Positions 1 to 8,444 of a DNA stretch of 64,000 bases are shown here, in pieces. Position 1 is the first letter of the stretch. Each line of letters starts with the position of its first letter. The stretch comes from Salinarimonas sp. (lineage in GTDB: Bacteria > Pseudomonadota > Alphaproteobacteria > Rhizobiales > Beijerinckiaceae): contig NZ_CP157794.1 of the NCBI RefSeq assembly GCF_040111675.1, positions 2,377,501 through 2,441,500 of the forward strand, in the 5' to 3' direction. The position numbers were made by a program, and so were the translations under genes. The notes beneath the pieces were generated by a model. It was not told the origin of the DNA. It was given only the letters and a program-made list of their open reading frames with translations, and searched no databases.

Positions 1-773
1 GTCTCGCCGTTCTCGAGGATCGTCACCGCGACGCCGTTGCCGGCGCGGTCGATGCGCTCCACCTTGACGTATTCGCGGATGTCGACGCCCTCCGCCGCGA
101 GCCGGTCGCGCACGATCGACGCCGCCTCCGCGTCGTCGCGCACCAGCACGCGCGCCGCGTCGAGCACGGTCACGGCCGAGCCGAGGCGCCGGTGCGCCTG
201 CGCCATCTCGAGCCCGATCGGCCCGCCGCCGATCACCACGAGGTGGTCGATCTTCTCGCCGTTCTCGAACAGGGTCTCGTTGGTGAAGTAGGGCGTCTCG
301 GCGAGGCCGGGGATCGGCGGCACGGCGGGCGAGGAGCCCGTCGCCACCACGAAGCGCCGCGCCGTGATCCGCTGCCCGCCCGCCTCGACGGTCGTCGCGT
401 CGAGGAAGCGCGCCGGCGCCTCGATCACGGTGACGCCGAGGCCGCGGAAGCGCTCCGGGCTGTCGTGCGGCTCGATGCCAGCGATGACGTCGCGGACGTG
501 CTGGCGCACGCTCATGTGGTCGATCGCCGGCTCGTGGCCGTTGACGCCGAAGCGGCCGGAGGTGCGCACCGCCTGCGCGGCGTGACCGGCGGCGATGAGC
601 GCCTTGGAGGGCACGCAGCCGTAATTCAGGCAATCGCCGCCCATCTTGTGCTTCTCGATCAGGACGACCCGCGCGCCCATCTGCGCCGCGCCCGCGGCGA
701 TGGACAGGCCGCCGGATCCGCCGCCGATGATGCAGAGGTCGGCGTGGAGGATGTCGGAGGGGATCGCGGTCAT
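1..773 (-). CDS. FAD-dependent disulfide oxidoreductase (partial, C-terminus outside window)
   Basis: Reading back from an ATG at 773, the protein has an N-terminal FAD-binding dinucleotide fold with a GGGSGG motif. This is followed by a redox-active disulfide motif, GGDCLNYGCVPSKAL, and a second GGGPIGLEMA motif for NAD(P)H. This is the class I pyridine-nucleotide disulfide reductase family (mercuric reductase, lipoamide dehydrogenase and relatives). About 257 codons are present; the dimerisation domain lies beyond the left edge. It is not the Pdh-complex lipoamide dehydrogenase, since a better candidate sits at 43845-45281. The substrate cannot be told from this part. No such gene appears in computed ORF sets because the stop is outside the window. 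Confidence 0.88.
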   Translation of the reverse strand, partial: MTAIPSDILHADLCIIGGGSGGLSIAAGAAQMGARVVLIEKHKMGGDCLNYGCVPSKALIAAGHAAQAVRTSGRFGVNGHEPAIDHMSVRQHVRDVIAGIEPHDSPERFRGLGVTVIEAPARFLDATTVEAGGQRITARRFVVATGSSPAVPPIPGLAETPYFTNETLFENGEKIDHLVVIGGGPIGLEMAQAHRRLGSAVTVLDAARVLVRDDAEAASIVRDRLAAEGVDIREYVKVERIDRAGNGVAVTILENGE

Positions 774-912
774 GGGCTCGTCTCCGCTCGCTGGTCGGGG
801 AGGCCGCGCCGGGCGGCCTGTCGCGAGCGGAGAATGCCTCATCGGGCGCGGGACGCCACAAACGAGTGGATCACGCGTCGTCCCGTTTTCGTGATGCGGC
901 CGTCAGCGCCTC

Positions 913-2544
913 TCACGATGCGTCGAGATCGCCGGTTTCGGTGACCGCGACGTCGAGAAGCGCCGGTCCGTCGCGAAACGACAGCGCCTCCTCCAGCGAA
1001 GACGCCAGATCGGCCGCGGTCTCGGCCCGCAGGCCGAGGCAGCCGAGCCCCTGCGCGGCGCGGTCGAAGCGCGTCTCGGCGAGCTCCGGGGGCGTCGCGC
1101 CCTCGCCGGTCTCTCCCGATGCGCGCGCGGCGCCGGCATTGGCCACGACCAGGTTGACGGGCAGCCCCAGCCGCCGCGCGCTCTCCAGCGCGCCGAGCGC
1201 CCGCGCCGCCCCCCGCTCGCCGGCGAGCGCCACGACGAGGCGCCCCGGCGCCGCGAGCGCGGCTCCGATCGCCGCCGCGAAGACCGATCCCTCCGCCGAG
1301 GCGGCGCGCGCCGCGATGAGCCCGCGCCCGCAGCGCTTCACCTCGAAGCCGGCATAGGCCGCCTCCGCCTCGGGGCCCGGATCGACGACGAGCAGCCCCT
1401 CGGGCGGCAGGTACTCGGAGAGCGTGGCGACGAGGCGCGCGCGCGTGAGCCCCTCGCCGGCGCGCGCCGCCGCGCTCGCCTCGCGCTCGGCCTGGCGGGC
1501 GGCGGCGACGTGCTCGGCCCAGGCCTCCCGGGCCTCCGGGATCTGCGCGCCGGCCTGCTCCAGCAGGAAGCCCAGCGCCTCGATGCCGGCCCGCGGGTCG
1601 CCCCAGAGCGGCACGGTGACGGCCCGCACCCGCCCGATCGCCTCGGCCCGCGCCTCGAGCTCGAGGAGCGGCGTCTCGCGCGGGATCAGGCCGGGCGCGG
1701 CGGCGGCGATCTCGTCGAGCGCGCCGCCGATGGCGAGGATCAGGTCGGCCTCGGCGAGCGCCTGCGCCGCCGCGCCGCCCGGCGCGACGAAGCCCGCCGA
1801 CAGCGCCGAGGCGCAGGCGACCGCGCCCTTGCCGCCGGGCGAATGCGCGACGGGAATGCGCCAGGCCTCCGCGAGGTCCTGCAGCGCCTTCGCGGCGCGA
1901 GAGACGTGCACGTCCGGGCCGGCGAGCACGAGCGGCCGCTCGGCCGCCGCGAGCCGCTCGGCCGCCTCGTGCAGCGCCTCGAGGTCGGGCCGGGCGCGCA
2001 GCGCGCTCGCCGATTCGAAGCGCCCGTGCTCGACGAGATCGTCCTCGGCATAGCTCTCGGCGGCGGCGCGGATCGGGGCCGGGACGACCAGCGCGATCGG
2101 CCCGGGCCGGCCCGTCGTCGCGGCGATGAAGGCGCGGCGGACGAGGGCGGGGATGGCGGCGGCCGGCTCGACGCGGATCACCTCCTTGCAGGCGCCGGCG
2201 AGCACGCTCGTCTCGAAGGCGCTCGGCTCGGGAAGGACGGCGATCACCGGCGACCCGGCCTCGCGCGCGGCGACGAGCCCGCCCGCCGCCTCCGTCAGGT
2301 CGGTCCCCGCCGGCAGCGACAGGAGCCCGACGCGGCCGGACGCCTCGGCGTATGCGTCCGCCGCGAAGGCGGCGGCGCGCGGGTCCACGATGGGCGCGTA
2401 GGCCAGCTCCAGCCGGGCGAGGGCGGCGTCGAACGGGTCCCCCGTCAGCCCGCCGGGAACGAAGATCGGCCCCGCGCCGTGGGCCTGCAGCATGCGCGCG
2501 AGCGCGTCCCCGCCGGTCGTCGCCTCGGCGCTCTCGCCCGTCAT
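913..2544 (-). CDS. Acetolactate-synthase-like thiamine-diphosphate family protein with degenerate active site
   Basis: This 543-residue protein has the three-domain layout of the acetolactate synthase/benzoylformate decarboxylase family. The N-terminal domain carries VFPGG-like (IFVPGG) and AAAFAADAYAEASG blocks, the middle Rossmann domain carries RPLVLAGPDV, and a C-terminal PP-type domain follows. Two hallmark sites are altered. The catalytic Glu of the RHEQ motif is Pro55 (VDPRAAAF), and the GDG of the diphosphate-binding motif reads AGERG, with the later NN replaced by ANA. These changes are visible in the DNA. From family knowledge such a protein should not activate ThDP normally, so it is probably a non-enzymatic or repurposed homologue. 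The ATG at 2544 is preferred over an upstream one because family homology begins just after it. Confidence 0.75.
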   Translation of the reverse strand: MTGESAEATTGGDALARMLQAHGAGPIFVPGGLTGDPFDAALARLELAYAPIVDPRAAAFAADAYAEASGRVGLLSLPAGTDLTEAAGGLVAAREAGSPVIAVLPEPSAFETSVLAGACKEVIRVEPAAAIPALVRRAFIAATTGRPGPIALVVPAPIRAAAESYAEDDLVEHGRFESASALRARPDLEALHEAAERLAAAERPLVLAGPDVHVSRAAKALQDLAEAWRIPVAHSPGGKGAVACASALSAGFVAPGGAAAQALAEADLILAIGGALDEIAAAAPGLIPRETPLLELEARAEAIGRVRAVTVPLWGDPRAGIEALGFLLEQAGAQIPEAREAWAEHVAAARQAEREASAAARAGEGLTRARLVATLSEYLPPEGLLVVDPGPEAEAAYAGFEVKRCGRGLIAARAASAEGSVFAAAIGAALAAPGRLVVALAGERGAARALGALESARRLGLPVNLVVANAGAARASGETGEGATPPELAETRFDRAAQGLGCLGLRAETAADLASSLEEALSFRDGPALLDVAVTETGDLDAS

Positions 2545-2635
2545 CCGTCTCGTCCTCGCGTCGTTGTCGAGGCGCACAGCTTTGGCCCGGGAGGGCGCGA
2601 GGTTCAAGGGGCAGGTGGCCGGGATCGGCGTTCGC

Positions 2636-2965
2636 TCAGTTCGCCGGCACCGCCTTCGCCCGATAGGACCCGTCCGCGGCGCGGTCGAACAGGTTCGTCA
2701 CCATCGGGTGGCGCAGGGGCTCGTCGGAGGTGTCCGGCACGAGGTTCTGCTCCGAGACGTACGCCACGTACTCGGTCTGCGCGTTCTCGGCCAGCAGATG
2801 GTAGAACGGCTGGTCCTTGCGCGGACGCACCTCCTCGGGAATGGCGAGCCACCATTCCTCGGTGTTGGCGAAGACCGGATCCACGTCGAAGATGATCCCC
2901 CGGAACGGATAGATCCGGTGGCGCACGACCTGGCCGATGGCGAACTTGGCGACACGAAGCGTCAT
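2636..2965 (-). CDS. hspQ: Heat shock protein HspQ
   Basis: This 109-residue protein matches the HspQ/YccV family along its whole length. Recognisable blocks are KFAIGQVVRHRIYPFRGII, FDVDP, EEWW, DQPFYHLLAE and YVSEQNL. In E. coli HspQ is a small hemimethylated-DNA-binding protein that acts as a Lon protease specificity enhancer. The ATG at 2965 gives a start matching the family N-terminus. The gene stands alone, with about 90 bp to the next gene upstream of its stop and 155 bp to the ICMT-like gene. No heat-shock promoter was identified. Confidence 0.93.
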   Translation of the reverse strand: MTLRVAKFAIGQVVRHRIYPFRGIIFDVDPVFANTEEWWLAIPEEVRPRKDQPFYHLLAENAQTEYVAYVSEQNLVPDTSDEPLRHPMVTNLFDRAADGSYRAKAVPAN

Positions 2966-3120
2966 CGAGAGCGGGACCTCCAGCCCGGGAACATAGGCTG
3001 GCGTGCGCGGGCTTTCAATTTCCGCGCGCCGCTTTCGTCGTGCCCCGCGCCGCCCGAGGCCGGGTCGGGTCTCGCCGGCCGGGATATGGGCGAGCGCGCC
3101 GTCGGCGGCGCGCGGGCGTC

Positions 3121-4248
3121 TCAGAACAAGGGCACCTGATGGTCGGCGTAGAAGGGGGCGGCGGGGGGCGGCAGGGTGGCCGTGACCGCGTCGGCCGAGA
3201 GGTCGAGATGCAGCTCCAGGAGCGCGGTCTTGTTCACCGCCTCGCGCAGCATGGCGAGCCCCGTGAGCGGCGCGCCCGCCGGCAGCTCCGGGCGCGCGAG
3301 GATCACCTTCCACCGCGCCGGGTCCGCGTCGCGGGGAACGGAATGGCCGAATTGCCGGCCCGCGGGCAGGTCCATGGGGATCTCGGCGACATACATCGTC
3401 TGGGGCAGGACGTAGGCGATGAGCGCGCCCTCCTCGGGGAAGAGGGCCCGCGCCTCGGGCGACGTCCGGACGAGCGCGGCGACCTCGGCGTGAGCGGCGG
3501 CGTCGATGGGCGCAACCGCGAGATAGAGCGCCTCGGGCTCCGAGCGGACGACGAGGCTCGCGACGGCGTGGTGGCGCAGGAGGAAGGCCAGTCCCAGCGC
3601 GCCCGCGAGGGCGGCGGCGAAGGCGAGCGCGAAGCCCGCCGCGCCGGCCGGCCGCAGCGGCGAGGCGGGCAGCCAGCCGCGGGGCAGGAACATGCCCGAG
3701 CGCTCCATGTAGGCGGCGTATCCCGGGTATGTCGCGAGGCAGAGCCGCTCCTCGGCCCGCGCGAGCGCGACGTAGACGAAGATCACGACGACCGTGCCGA
3801 TCAGCACCAGGAAGCGCGGCCACAAAAGCGTCATGCCGATGCCGGACACGATCAGCGCCAGGTATTGCGGATGCCGGACGTGGCGATAGAGCCCTCCGGT
3901 GACGGCGGGCAGCCGCTTGATCTTGGCCCGGTAGATCTGGACCGCGCCGATCGCGAACGCCGCCAGCCCGCCGAAGAACAGCGCCGCGCCCAGCGGCTCG
4001 AGGACGGCGATCAGCGGCGAGGACGTCGCCTCCGAGACGTGGGGCAGGAAGAAGCGGATCGTCCAGTTCGCCGGCCCGACGCCTTCGAGAAGGTCGAGAC
4101 CCGGTCCGTAGACCGCGTAGAACCAGGCGGCGAACGGCGTCGCCATGTAGAAGAACTCGAAGGCGATCAGGCCGTAGAAGGCCGCGCCGGTCCAGAAGGC
4201 GCGGCGCGCCAGCTTGATCTGTGCGTGGTCGTCTCGAGGCTTGGTCAC
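3121..4248 (-). CDS. Isoprenylcysteine carboxyl methyltransferase (ICMT)-like membrane protein
   Basis: This 375-residue protein starts at a GTG with a GGAGG about 8 bases upstream. The N-terminal half has several hydrophobic spans. The methyltransferase signature is LYRHVRHPQYLALIVSGIG, followed by a second conserved region ending in EERLCLATYPGYAAYMER. This is the ICMT/phosphatidylethanolamine N-methyltransferase (PEMT/NnrU-like) membrane fold. The C-terminal ~130 residues are soluble and not typical of ICMT; I do not recognise that domain. Substrates of bacterial ICMT homologues are mostly unknown. The call is firm for the family and weak for the reaction. Confidence 0.75.
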   Translation of the reverse strand: MTKPRDDHAQIKLARRAFWTGAAFYGLIAFEFFYMATPFAAWFYAVYGPGLDLLEGVGPANWTIRFFLPHVSEATSSPLIAVLEPLGAALFFGGLAAFAIGAVQIYRAKIKRLPAVTGGLYRHVRHPQYLALIVSGIGMTLLWPRFLVLIGTVVVIFVYVALARAEERLCLATYPGYAAYMERSGMFLPRGWLPASPLRPAGAAGFALAFAAALAGALGLAFLLRHHAVASLVVRSEPEALYLAVAPIDAAAHAEVAALVRTSPEARALFPEEGALIAYVLPQTMYVAEIPMDLPAGRQFGHSVPRDADPARWKVILARPELPAGAPLTGLAMLREAVNKTALLELHLDLSADAVTATLPPPAAPFYADHQVPLF

Positions 4249-4416
4249 GGCGCGGTCCTCCGGGCGGCTTCCTTTCGGGCGCCCGAATCGCCGGGCGCAA
4301 CCCCGGATTCGCACCGTCGCGTTTCTGATCTTCGCGGCGGGTGTGAAGAAGAATTTCCGCCTCGCGGGACGTGGATCGCGACCCGGGCGCCGTCGCGAGG
4401 CGCCCGGGTCCGCGCC

Positions 4417-5457
4417 TCACAACCCGTAGGCCGCCCCGAGCTCCGGATCCTTCCGCGCCACCAGCATCGCCAGATCGACGATGACCTTGGCCTGCTTCCA
4501 GGTGGCGTCGTCCTGCATCTTGCCGTCGATCATCACGGCGCCGGTGCCGTCGGGCATGGCGTCGAGGATCTTCCTTGCGAAGCGCACCTCCTCCACCTCC
4601 GGCGCGAACACCGTCTTGGCGATGGCGATCTGGCTCGGATGCAGCGACCAGGCCCCGGCGCAGCCGAGCAGGTAGGCGTTGCGGAACTGGGCCTCGCAGG
4701 CGTCCGGGTCCGAGAAGTCGCCGAAGGGGCCGTAGAAGGCCTTCAGCCCGTTCGCCACGCAGGCGTCGACCATGCGCGCGATCGTGTAGTGCCACAGGTC
4801 CTGCTGGGCGGCGGCCCGCGGCGCGTCGCCGTCGGGGTCCGACAGCACGCGGTAGTCCGGATGCCCGCCGCCGACGCGGGTCGTCTTCATGCCGCGCGAG
4901 GCGGCGAGATCGGCGGGGCCGAGGCTCATGCCGTGCATGCGCGGCGAGGCGGCGGCGATGGCCTCGACGTTCTTCACGCCCTCCGCCGTCTCCAGGATGG
5001 CGTGAACGAGGATCGGCTTCGTCACCCCGTGCTTCGCCTCGAGCTGGGCGAGCAGCTGGTCGACATAGGCGATGTCCCACGGCCCCTCGACCTTGGGCAC
5101 CATGATCACGTCGAGCTTGTTCCCCACCGCCGCGACGATCTCGAGGAGGTCGTCCAGCAGCCACGGGGAATTGAGCGCGTTGACCCGCGTCCACAGGCCC
5201 GTGTCGCCGAACTCGGTGTCGCGCGCCATGGCGATGAAGCCGGCGCGTGCGGCCTCCTTCGCGTCGGCGGGAATCGCGTCCTCGAGATTGCCGAGGACCA
5301 CGTCCACCTGGCGAACCAGCTCGGGCACCTTGGCGCGGACCTTCTCGACGTGGGGCGGCACGAAGTGGATCATCCGCTCGAGCCGAACCGGCAATTCGCG
5401 ATAGGGCTCCGGCGCGCCGAGCGCGAGGGGCTGGTAGAAGCGGCGGGGGCTCTTCAT
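4417..5457 (-). CDS. mcl: L-malyl-CoA/beta-methylmalyl-CoA lyase
   Basis: This 346-residue protein of the HpcH/HpaI-CitE superfamily cleaves malyl-CoA to acetyl-CoA and glyoxylate, or beta-methylmalyl-CoA to propionyl-CoA and glyoxylate. Visible family blocks are [41 protein letters not shown] with the metal-binding Glu, [12 protein letters not shown] with the Asp, and [12 protein letters not shown]. The N-terminus [19 protein letters not shown] closely resembles Methylobacterium and Rhodobacter Mcl. The ATG at 5457 has an AGGGAG site. The enzyme works in the ethylmalonyl-CoA pathway or serine cycle. It is divergent from the AEC transporter at 5618, with 160 bp between the starts. Confidence 0.88.
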   Translation of the reverse strand: MKSPRRFYQPLALGAPEPYRELPVRLERMIHFVPPHVEKVRAKVPELVRQVDVVLGNLEDAIPADAKEAARAGFIAMARDTEFGDTGLWTRVNALNSPWLLDDLLEIVAAVGNKLDVIMVPKVEGPWDIAYVDQLLAQLEAKHGVTKPILVHAILETAEGVKNVEAIAAASPRMHGMSLGPADLAASRGMKTTRVGGGHPDYRVLSDPDGDAPRAAAQQDLWHYTIARMVDACVANGLKAFYGPFGDFSDPDACEAQFRNAYLLGCAGAWSLHPSQIAIAKTVFAPEVEEVRFARKILDAMPDGTGAVMIDGKMQDDATWKQAKVIVDLAMLVARKDPELGAAYGL

Positions 5458-5617
5458 CGACGTCTCCCTGGTCTCTCCGGGCACGACATAGACCGCCGGC
5501 GGGCGCGGGACCATTAGCCGATGGGCGGCAGCCATGCGCCTTTTGCGATTGCGGCGGCCTCGTTTCCCTGCGAGATACGCCGCCGTCTGCGTCGTCGCCA
5601 CAACCTCGGGACCGCCC

Positions 5618-6616
5618 ATGTCCGACCTCGTCGGGCTCCTCGACCTGCTCGCGCCCTTCTTCGGCCTGATCGCGCTCGGCTATGCCTGCGGCAAGCTCGT
5701 CACGCGCCCGGCCGGCGGCCTCGCGTGGATGCAGTTCTTCCTGATCTACATCGCGCTGCCGGCCCTGTTCTTCCGGCTGATCGCGGACAAGCCGCTCTCC
5801 GAATTGACGAACTGGCCCTTCGTCGCGGTCACCACGCTCTCCACCTACATCGCCTTCTCCCTCGCCTTCGCCATCGGCCTGTTCCACACCCGCGACATGC
5901 CCCAGGCGGTGATGCAGGGCGTCGCCGGCTCCTATTCCAACATCGGCTACATGGGCCCGCCCCTCGTCCTCGCCGCCCTCGGGCCCGCGGCGACGCCGCC
6001 GGTGATCCTGATCTTCGTGTTCGATTCGCTGCTTCTGTTCTCGCTCATCCCGCTGCTGATGGCGGTGGCGGGTCTCGAGCGGAAGGGCTTCCTCGCCACC
6101 GCGGGGTCGGTGGCCTACCGAATCGTCACGCACCCCTTCAACGTCGCCGTCGTGATCGGCGTCACGGCGAGCTACTTCCAGTGGACGCCCCCCTCCGCCA
6201 TCGACAAGATGGTGACGTGGCTCTCCAACGCCGCCGCGCCCTGCGCGCTCTTCCTGCTCGGCGTCACCGTGGCGCTGAGCCCGAAGCCGAAGCAGAAGCC
6301 GGGCGAGACGAAGCCGCCCCCGCGCGTCCCCCCGGAGGTGCCGGCCCTCGTCTTCGTCAAGCTCGTGGCTCATCCGCTGATCGTCTGGCTGCTGCTCTCC
6401 GTCGTCGGCGACTTCGCCCCGGCCTGGGTCTTCGCGGCGATCGTCATGGCCGCGCTGCCGCCGGCGCTCAACATCTTCGTGATCTCGACCCAGTACGGGG
6501 TCGGCGTCGAGCGCGCCTCGGCCTGCGTCCTCGTCGGCACGATCGGCTCGGTCGTGACGCTGACGGGCTTCCTCTACCTGATCGAGACGGGCATCCTGCC
6601 GCACGACCTGTTCTGA
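5618..6616 (+). CDS. AEC-family transporter
   Basis: This 332-residue hydrophobic protein has about ten predicted spans. Typical features of the auxin efflux carrier (AEC) family are [17 protein letters not shown] near the start, [17 protein letters not shown] in the middle, and [20 protein letters not shown] near the end. Bacterial members move malonate, malate and other carboxylates across the inner membrane, direction uncertain. The ATG at 5618 is chosen because the family N-terminus starts there; an in-frame upstream ATG at 5534 adds basic sequence with no homology. It is followed 15 bp later by a CaiB/BaiF gene, so the two probably form one transcript divergent from mcl. Confidence 0.85.
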   Translation: MSDLVGLLDLLAPFFGLIALGYACGKLVTRPAGGLAWMQFFLIYIALPALFFRLIADKPLSELTNWPFVAVTTLSTYIAFSLAFAIGLFHTRDMPQAVMQGVAGSYSNIGYMGPPLVLAALGPAATPPVILIFVFDSLLLFSLIPLLMAVAGLERKGFLATAGSVAYRIVTHPFNVAVVIGVTASYFQWTPPSAIDKMVTWLSNAAAPCALFLLGVTVALSPKPKQKPGETKPPPRVPPEVPALVFVKLVAHPLIVWLLLSVVGDFAPAWVFAAIVMAALPPALNIFVISTQYGVGVERASACVLVGTIGSVVTLTGFLYLIETGILPHDLF

Positions 6617-6631
6617 CGGAAGGGAAGGCCG

Positions 6632-7744
6632 ATGACCGCACGCCGCCTGCCGCTCGAGGGCGTGACCGTCCTCGATTTCTCGACCCTGCTGCCCGGCCCC
6701 CTCGCCACCCTGACGCTGGCCGAGGCCGGCGCCCGGGTGATCAAGATCGAGCGCCCCGGCGGCGAGGACATGCGCGGCTTCGCCCCGCACGTCGACGGCC
6801 GCTCGGTCCCCTTCGCCATGCTCAACGCCGGCAAGGAGATCCTGTCTCTCGACCTGAAGGACGAGGCCGACCGCGCGCGCCTCGCGCCGCTCCTCGCGCA
6901 GGCCGACGTCCTCGTCGAGCAGATGCGCCCCGGGGTGATGGCGCGCCTCGGGCTCGGCTGGGACGACGTGCGGGCGATCAACCCGCGCCTGATCTACTGC
7001 GCCATCACCGGCTACGGCCAGGAGGGCCCGCGGGCGCAGGAGGCGGGGCACGACATCAACTACCAGGCGCTGACCGGCGTTCTGTCGCAGGCGCCCGGCT
7101 CCCCCGATCATCCCGCGACGCCGGCCGCCCTCGTCGCCGACATCGCCGGCGGCGCCATGCCGGCGGTGATCGCGATCCTGCTGGCGCTGCGCCAGCGCGA
7201 CCTGACGGGGGAGGGGGCCTTCCTCGACATCGCCATGAGCGACGCCATGGCGAGCTTCGCCTGGCTCGCGAAGGCGCAGACGGCCGCGACGGGCGCGGCG
7301 CCCGGGCCGCACCAGGGGCTCCTCACCGGCGGCAGCCCCCGCTACGGCCTCTACGCCACGGCGGACGGGCGTTTTCTCGCGCTGGGCGCGCTGGAGGACA
7401 AGTTCTGGGCGCGCGCCTGCGAAGGCCTCGGCCTCGAGCCGGACCTGCGCGACGACCGCCGCGACCCGCAGGCGACCAGGGCGCGCGTCGCCGCCATCAT
7501 CCGCTCGCGCGACGCCGCCCATTGGCGCGCGACGCTGGAGCCGCTCGATTGCTGCGCCACGGTCGTTCGCTCGCTGGAGGAAGCCGCGGCCGATCCGCAT
7601 TTCGCGGCGCGCGGGCTGTTCCGGGGCGAGGCGGTCTGGGACGGCCTCGCCATGCCGCTCGCGCACGTGCCGCTGCCCGAGGGGCTGCGTCGCGCGCGAA
7701 CGACGCCCCGGCCCGTCGCCGAGCCGAGGCGTCCTGCGGACTAG
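6632..7744 (+). CDS. CaiB/BaiF-family protein, alpha-methylacyl-CoA racemase-like
   Basis: This 370-residue protein begins with the family signature LEGVTVLDFSTLLPGPLATL and IKIERPGGEDMRG. It carries EAGHDINYQALTG and ALVADIAGG. These correspond to the His and Asp that catalyse proton exchange in alpha-methylacyl-CoA racemase, rather than the Asp-only site of type III CoA-transferases. A racemase acting on 2-methyl-branched acyl-CoA is therefore the better guess. It lies 15 bp behind the AEC transporter and ends 1 bp from the convergent DUF2852 gene. A link to beta-methylmalyl-CoA handling through the neighbouring mcl is possible but unproven. Confidence 0.8.
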   Translation: MTARRLPLEGVTVLDFSTLLPGPLATLTLAEAGARVIKIERPGGEDMRGFAPHVDGRSVPFAMLNAGKEILSLDLKDEADRARLAPLLAQADVLVEQMRPGVMARLGLGWDDVRAINPRLIYCAITGYGQEGPRAQEAGHDINYQALTGVLSQAPGSPDHPATPAALVADIAGGAMPAVIAILLALRQRDLTGEGAFLDIAMSDAMASFAWLAKAQTAATGAAPGPHQGLLTGGSPRYGLYATADGRFLALGALEDKFWARACEGLGLEPDLRDDRRDPQATRARVAAIIRSRDAAHWRATLEPLDCCATVVRSLEEAAADPHFAARGLFRGEAVWDGLAMPLAHVPLPEGLRRARTTPRPVAEPRRPAD

Positions 7745-7745
7745 C

Positions 7746-8204
7746 TTAGGCGTTGGTCACGCCGTCACCGTCCTGCGGGCCGGCGCGGCGCGAGGCCATG
7801 AACCGGTCGAACGCCTCCCGGTCCTTCTGCCGGCGCAGCTCCTCGAGGAAGTCGCCGAAGGCGCGCTGCTCCGCGTCGAGCTTGCGCCGCTCCGCCTCCA
7901 GGCGGGCGAGCACCTCGTCGCGATAGGCGTCGAAGGCGCTGTTGCCCGAGGAGGCGGGCTCGGCCCGGCGCGCGACGAAATCGGCGGCGGCCGGGAACGA
8001 CCGGCGGGCGGCGCGCTCGGCGCGGCGGGTCATGCGGCTCATGTCGGGTCTCCACTTGTAGTAGGCGACGAGGGCGAGGCCCGCCGGCCAGAACACGACG
8101 AAGGCGATCACCATCCAGGCGATCTCCCAGCCGTTGCGGAACAGCTTGCCGCGTGATGCGGGGGCGGCGAAGGGGACGTGTGTCGACGTCGCGAGGGTGG
8201 TCAT
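7746..8204 (-). CDS. DUF2852 domain membrane protein
   Basis: This 152-residue protein has one clear membrane segment (EIAWMVIAFVVFWPAGLALV), then YYKWRPDMSRM and a long charged, helical C-terminus (EVLARLEAERRKLDAEQRAF). That arrangement is the DUF2852 family, which is widespread in alphaproteobacteria and of unknown function. The start at 8204 fits the family. The promoter region contains a 25-bp near-palindrome at 8244-8268. Confidence 0.8.
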   Translation of the reverse strand: MTTLATSTHVPFAAPASRGKLFRNGWEIAWMVIAFVVFWPAGLALVAYYKWRPDMSRMTRRAERAARRSFPAAADFVARRAEPASSGNSAFDAYRDEVLARLEAERRKLDAEQRAFGDFLEELRRQKDREAFDRFMASRRAGPQDGDGVTNA

Positions 8205-8243
8205 GGCGGGATCTCCGGTTCGGGTACGCAGGGTCGGGTACGC

Positions 8244-8268
8244 ATGTTAATGTTACGAACATTTACAT
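8244..8268. promoter_or_regulatory. Near-perfect 25-bp palindrome upstream of the DUF2852 gene
   Basis: The two 11-base arms around a central ACG match at 10 of 11 positions; the inner core is AATGTT-ACG-AACATT. The stretch is AT-rich within a very GC-rich background. It lies 40-64 bases upstream of the DUF2852 start codon, where an operator would sit. Beside it, TCGGGTACGCA-like sequence occurs twice at 8219-8244. The cognate regulator is unknown. Confidence 0.5.
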
Positions 8269-8444
8269 TCGGTCGCGACGCGTCGGCGTCAAGGGCGGGG
8301 GCGCCGATTTCGGATCGGGACATTCGCGGAGGCGGGCGCCGCCGTTCGAGCGCGAGCCCCTCGCCGGGAGGGCGAAGGGCGAGACAGCCGAGGCGGGGGC
8401 GGAGCGGGAGGGCGGCGCGCGAGCCGGGATCGATCCGGAAGGGA

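Noticed and set aside
2636..7666. A 1676-codon minus-strand open frame
   Set aside because: Only its last 109 codons (HspQ) are real. The rest runs antisense to or out of frame with well-supported genes (ICMT-like, mcl, AEC, CaiB) and is low-complexity Arg/Gly/Ala text typical of high-GC shadow frames.
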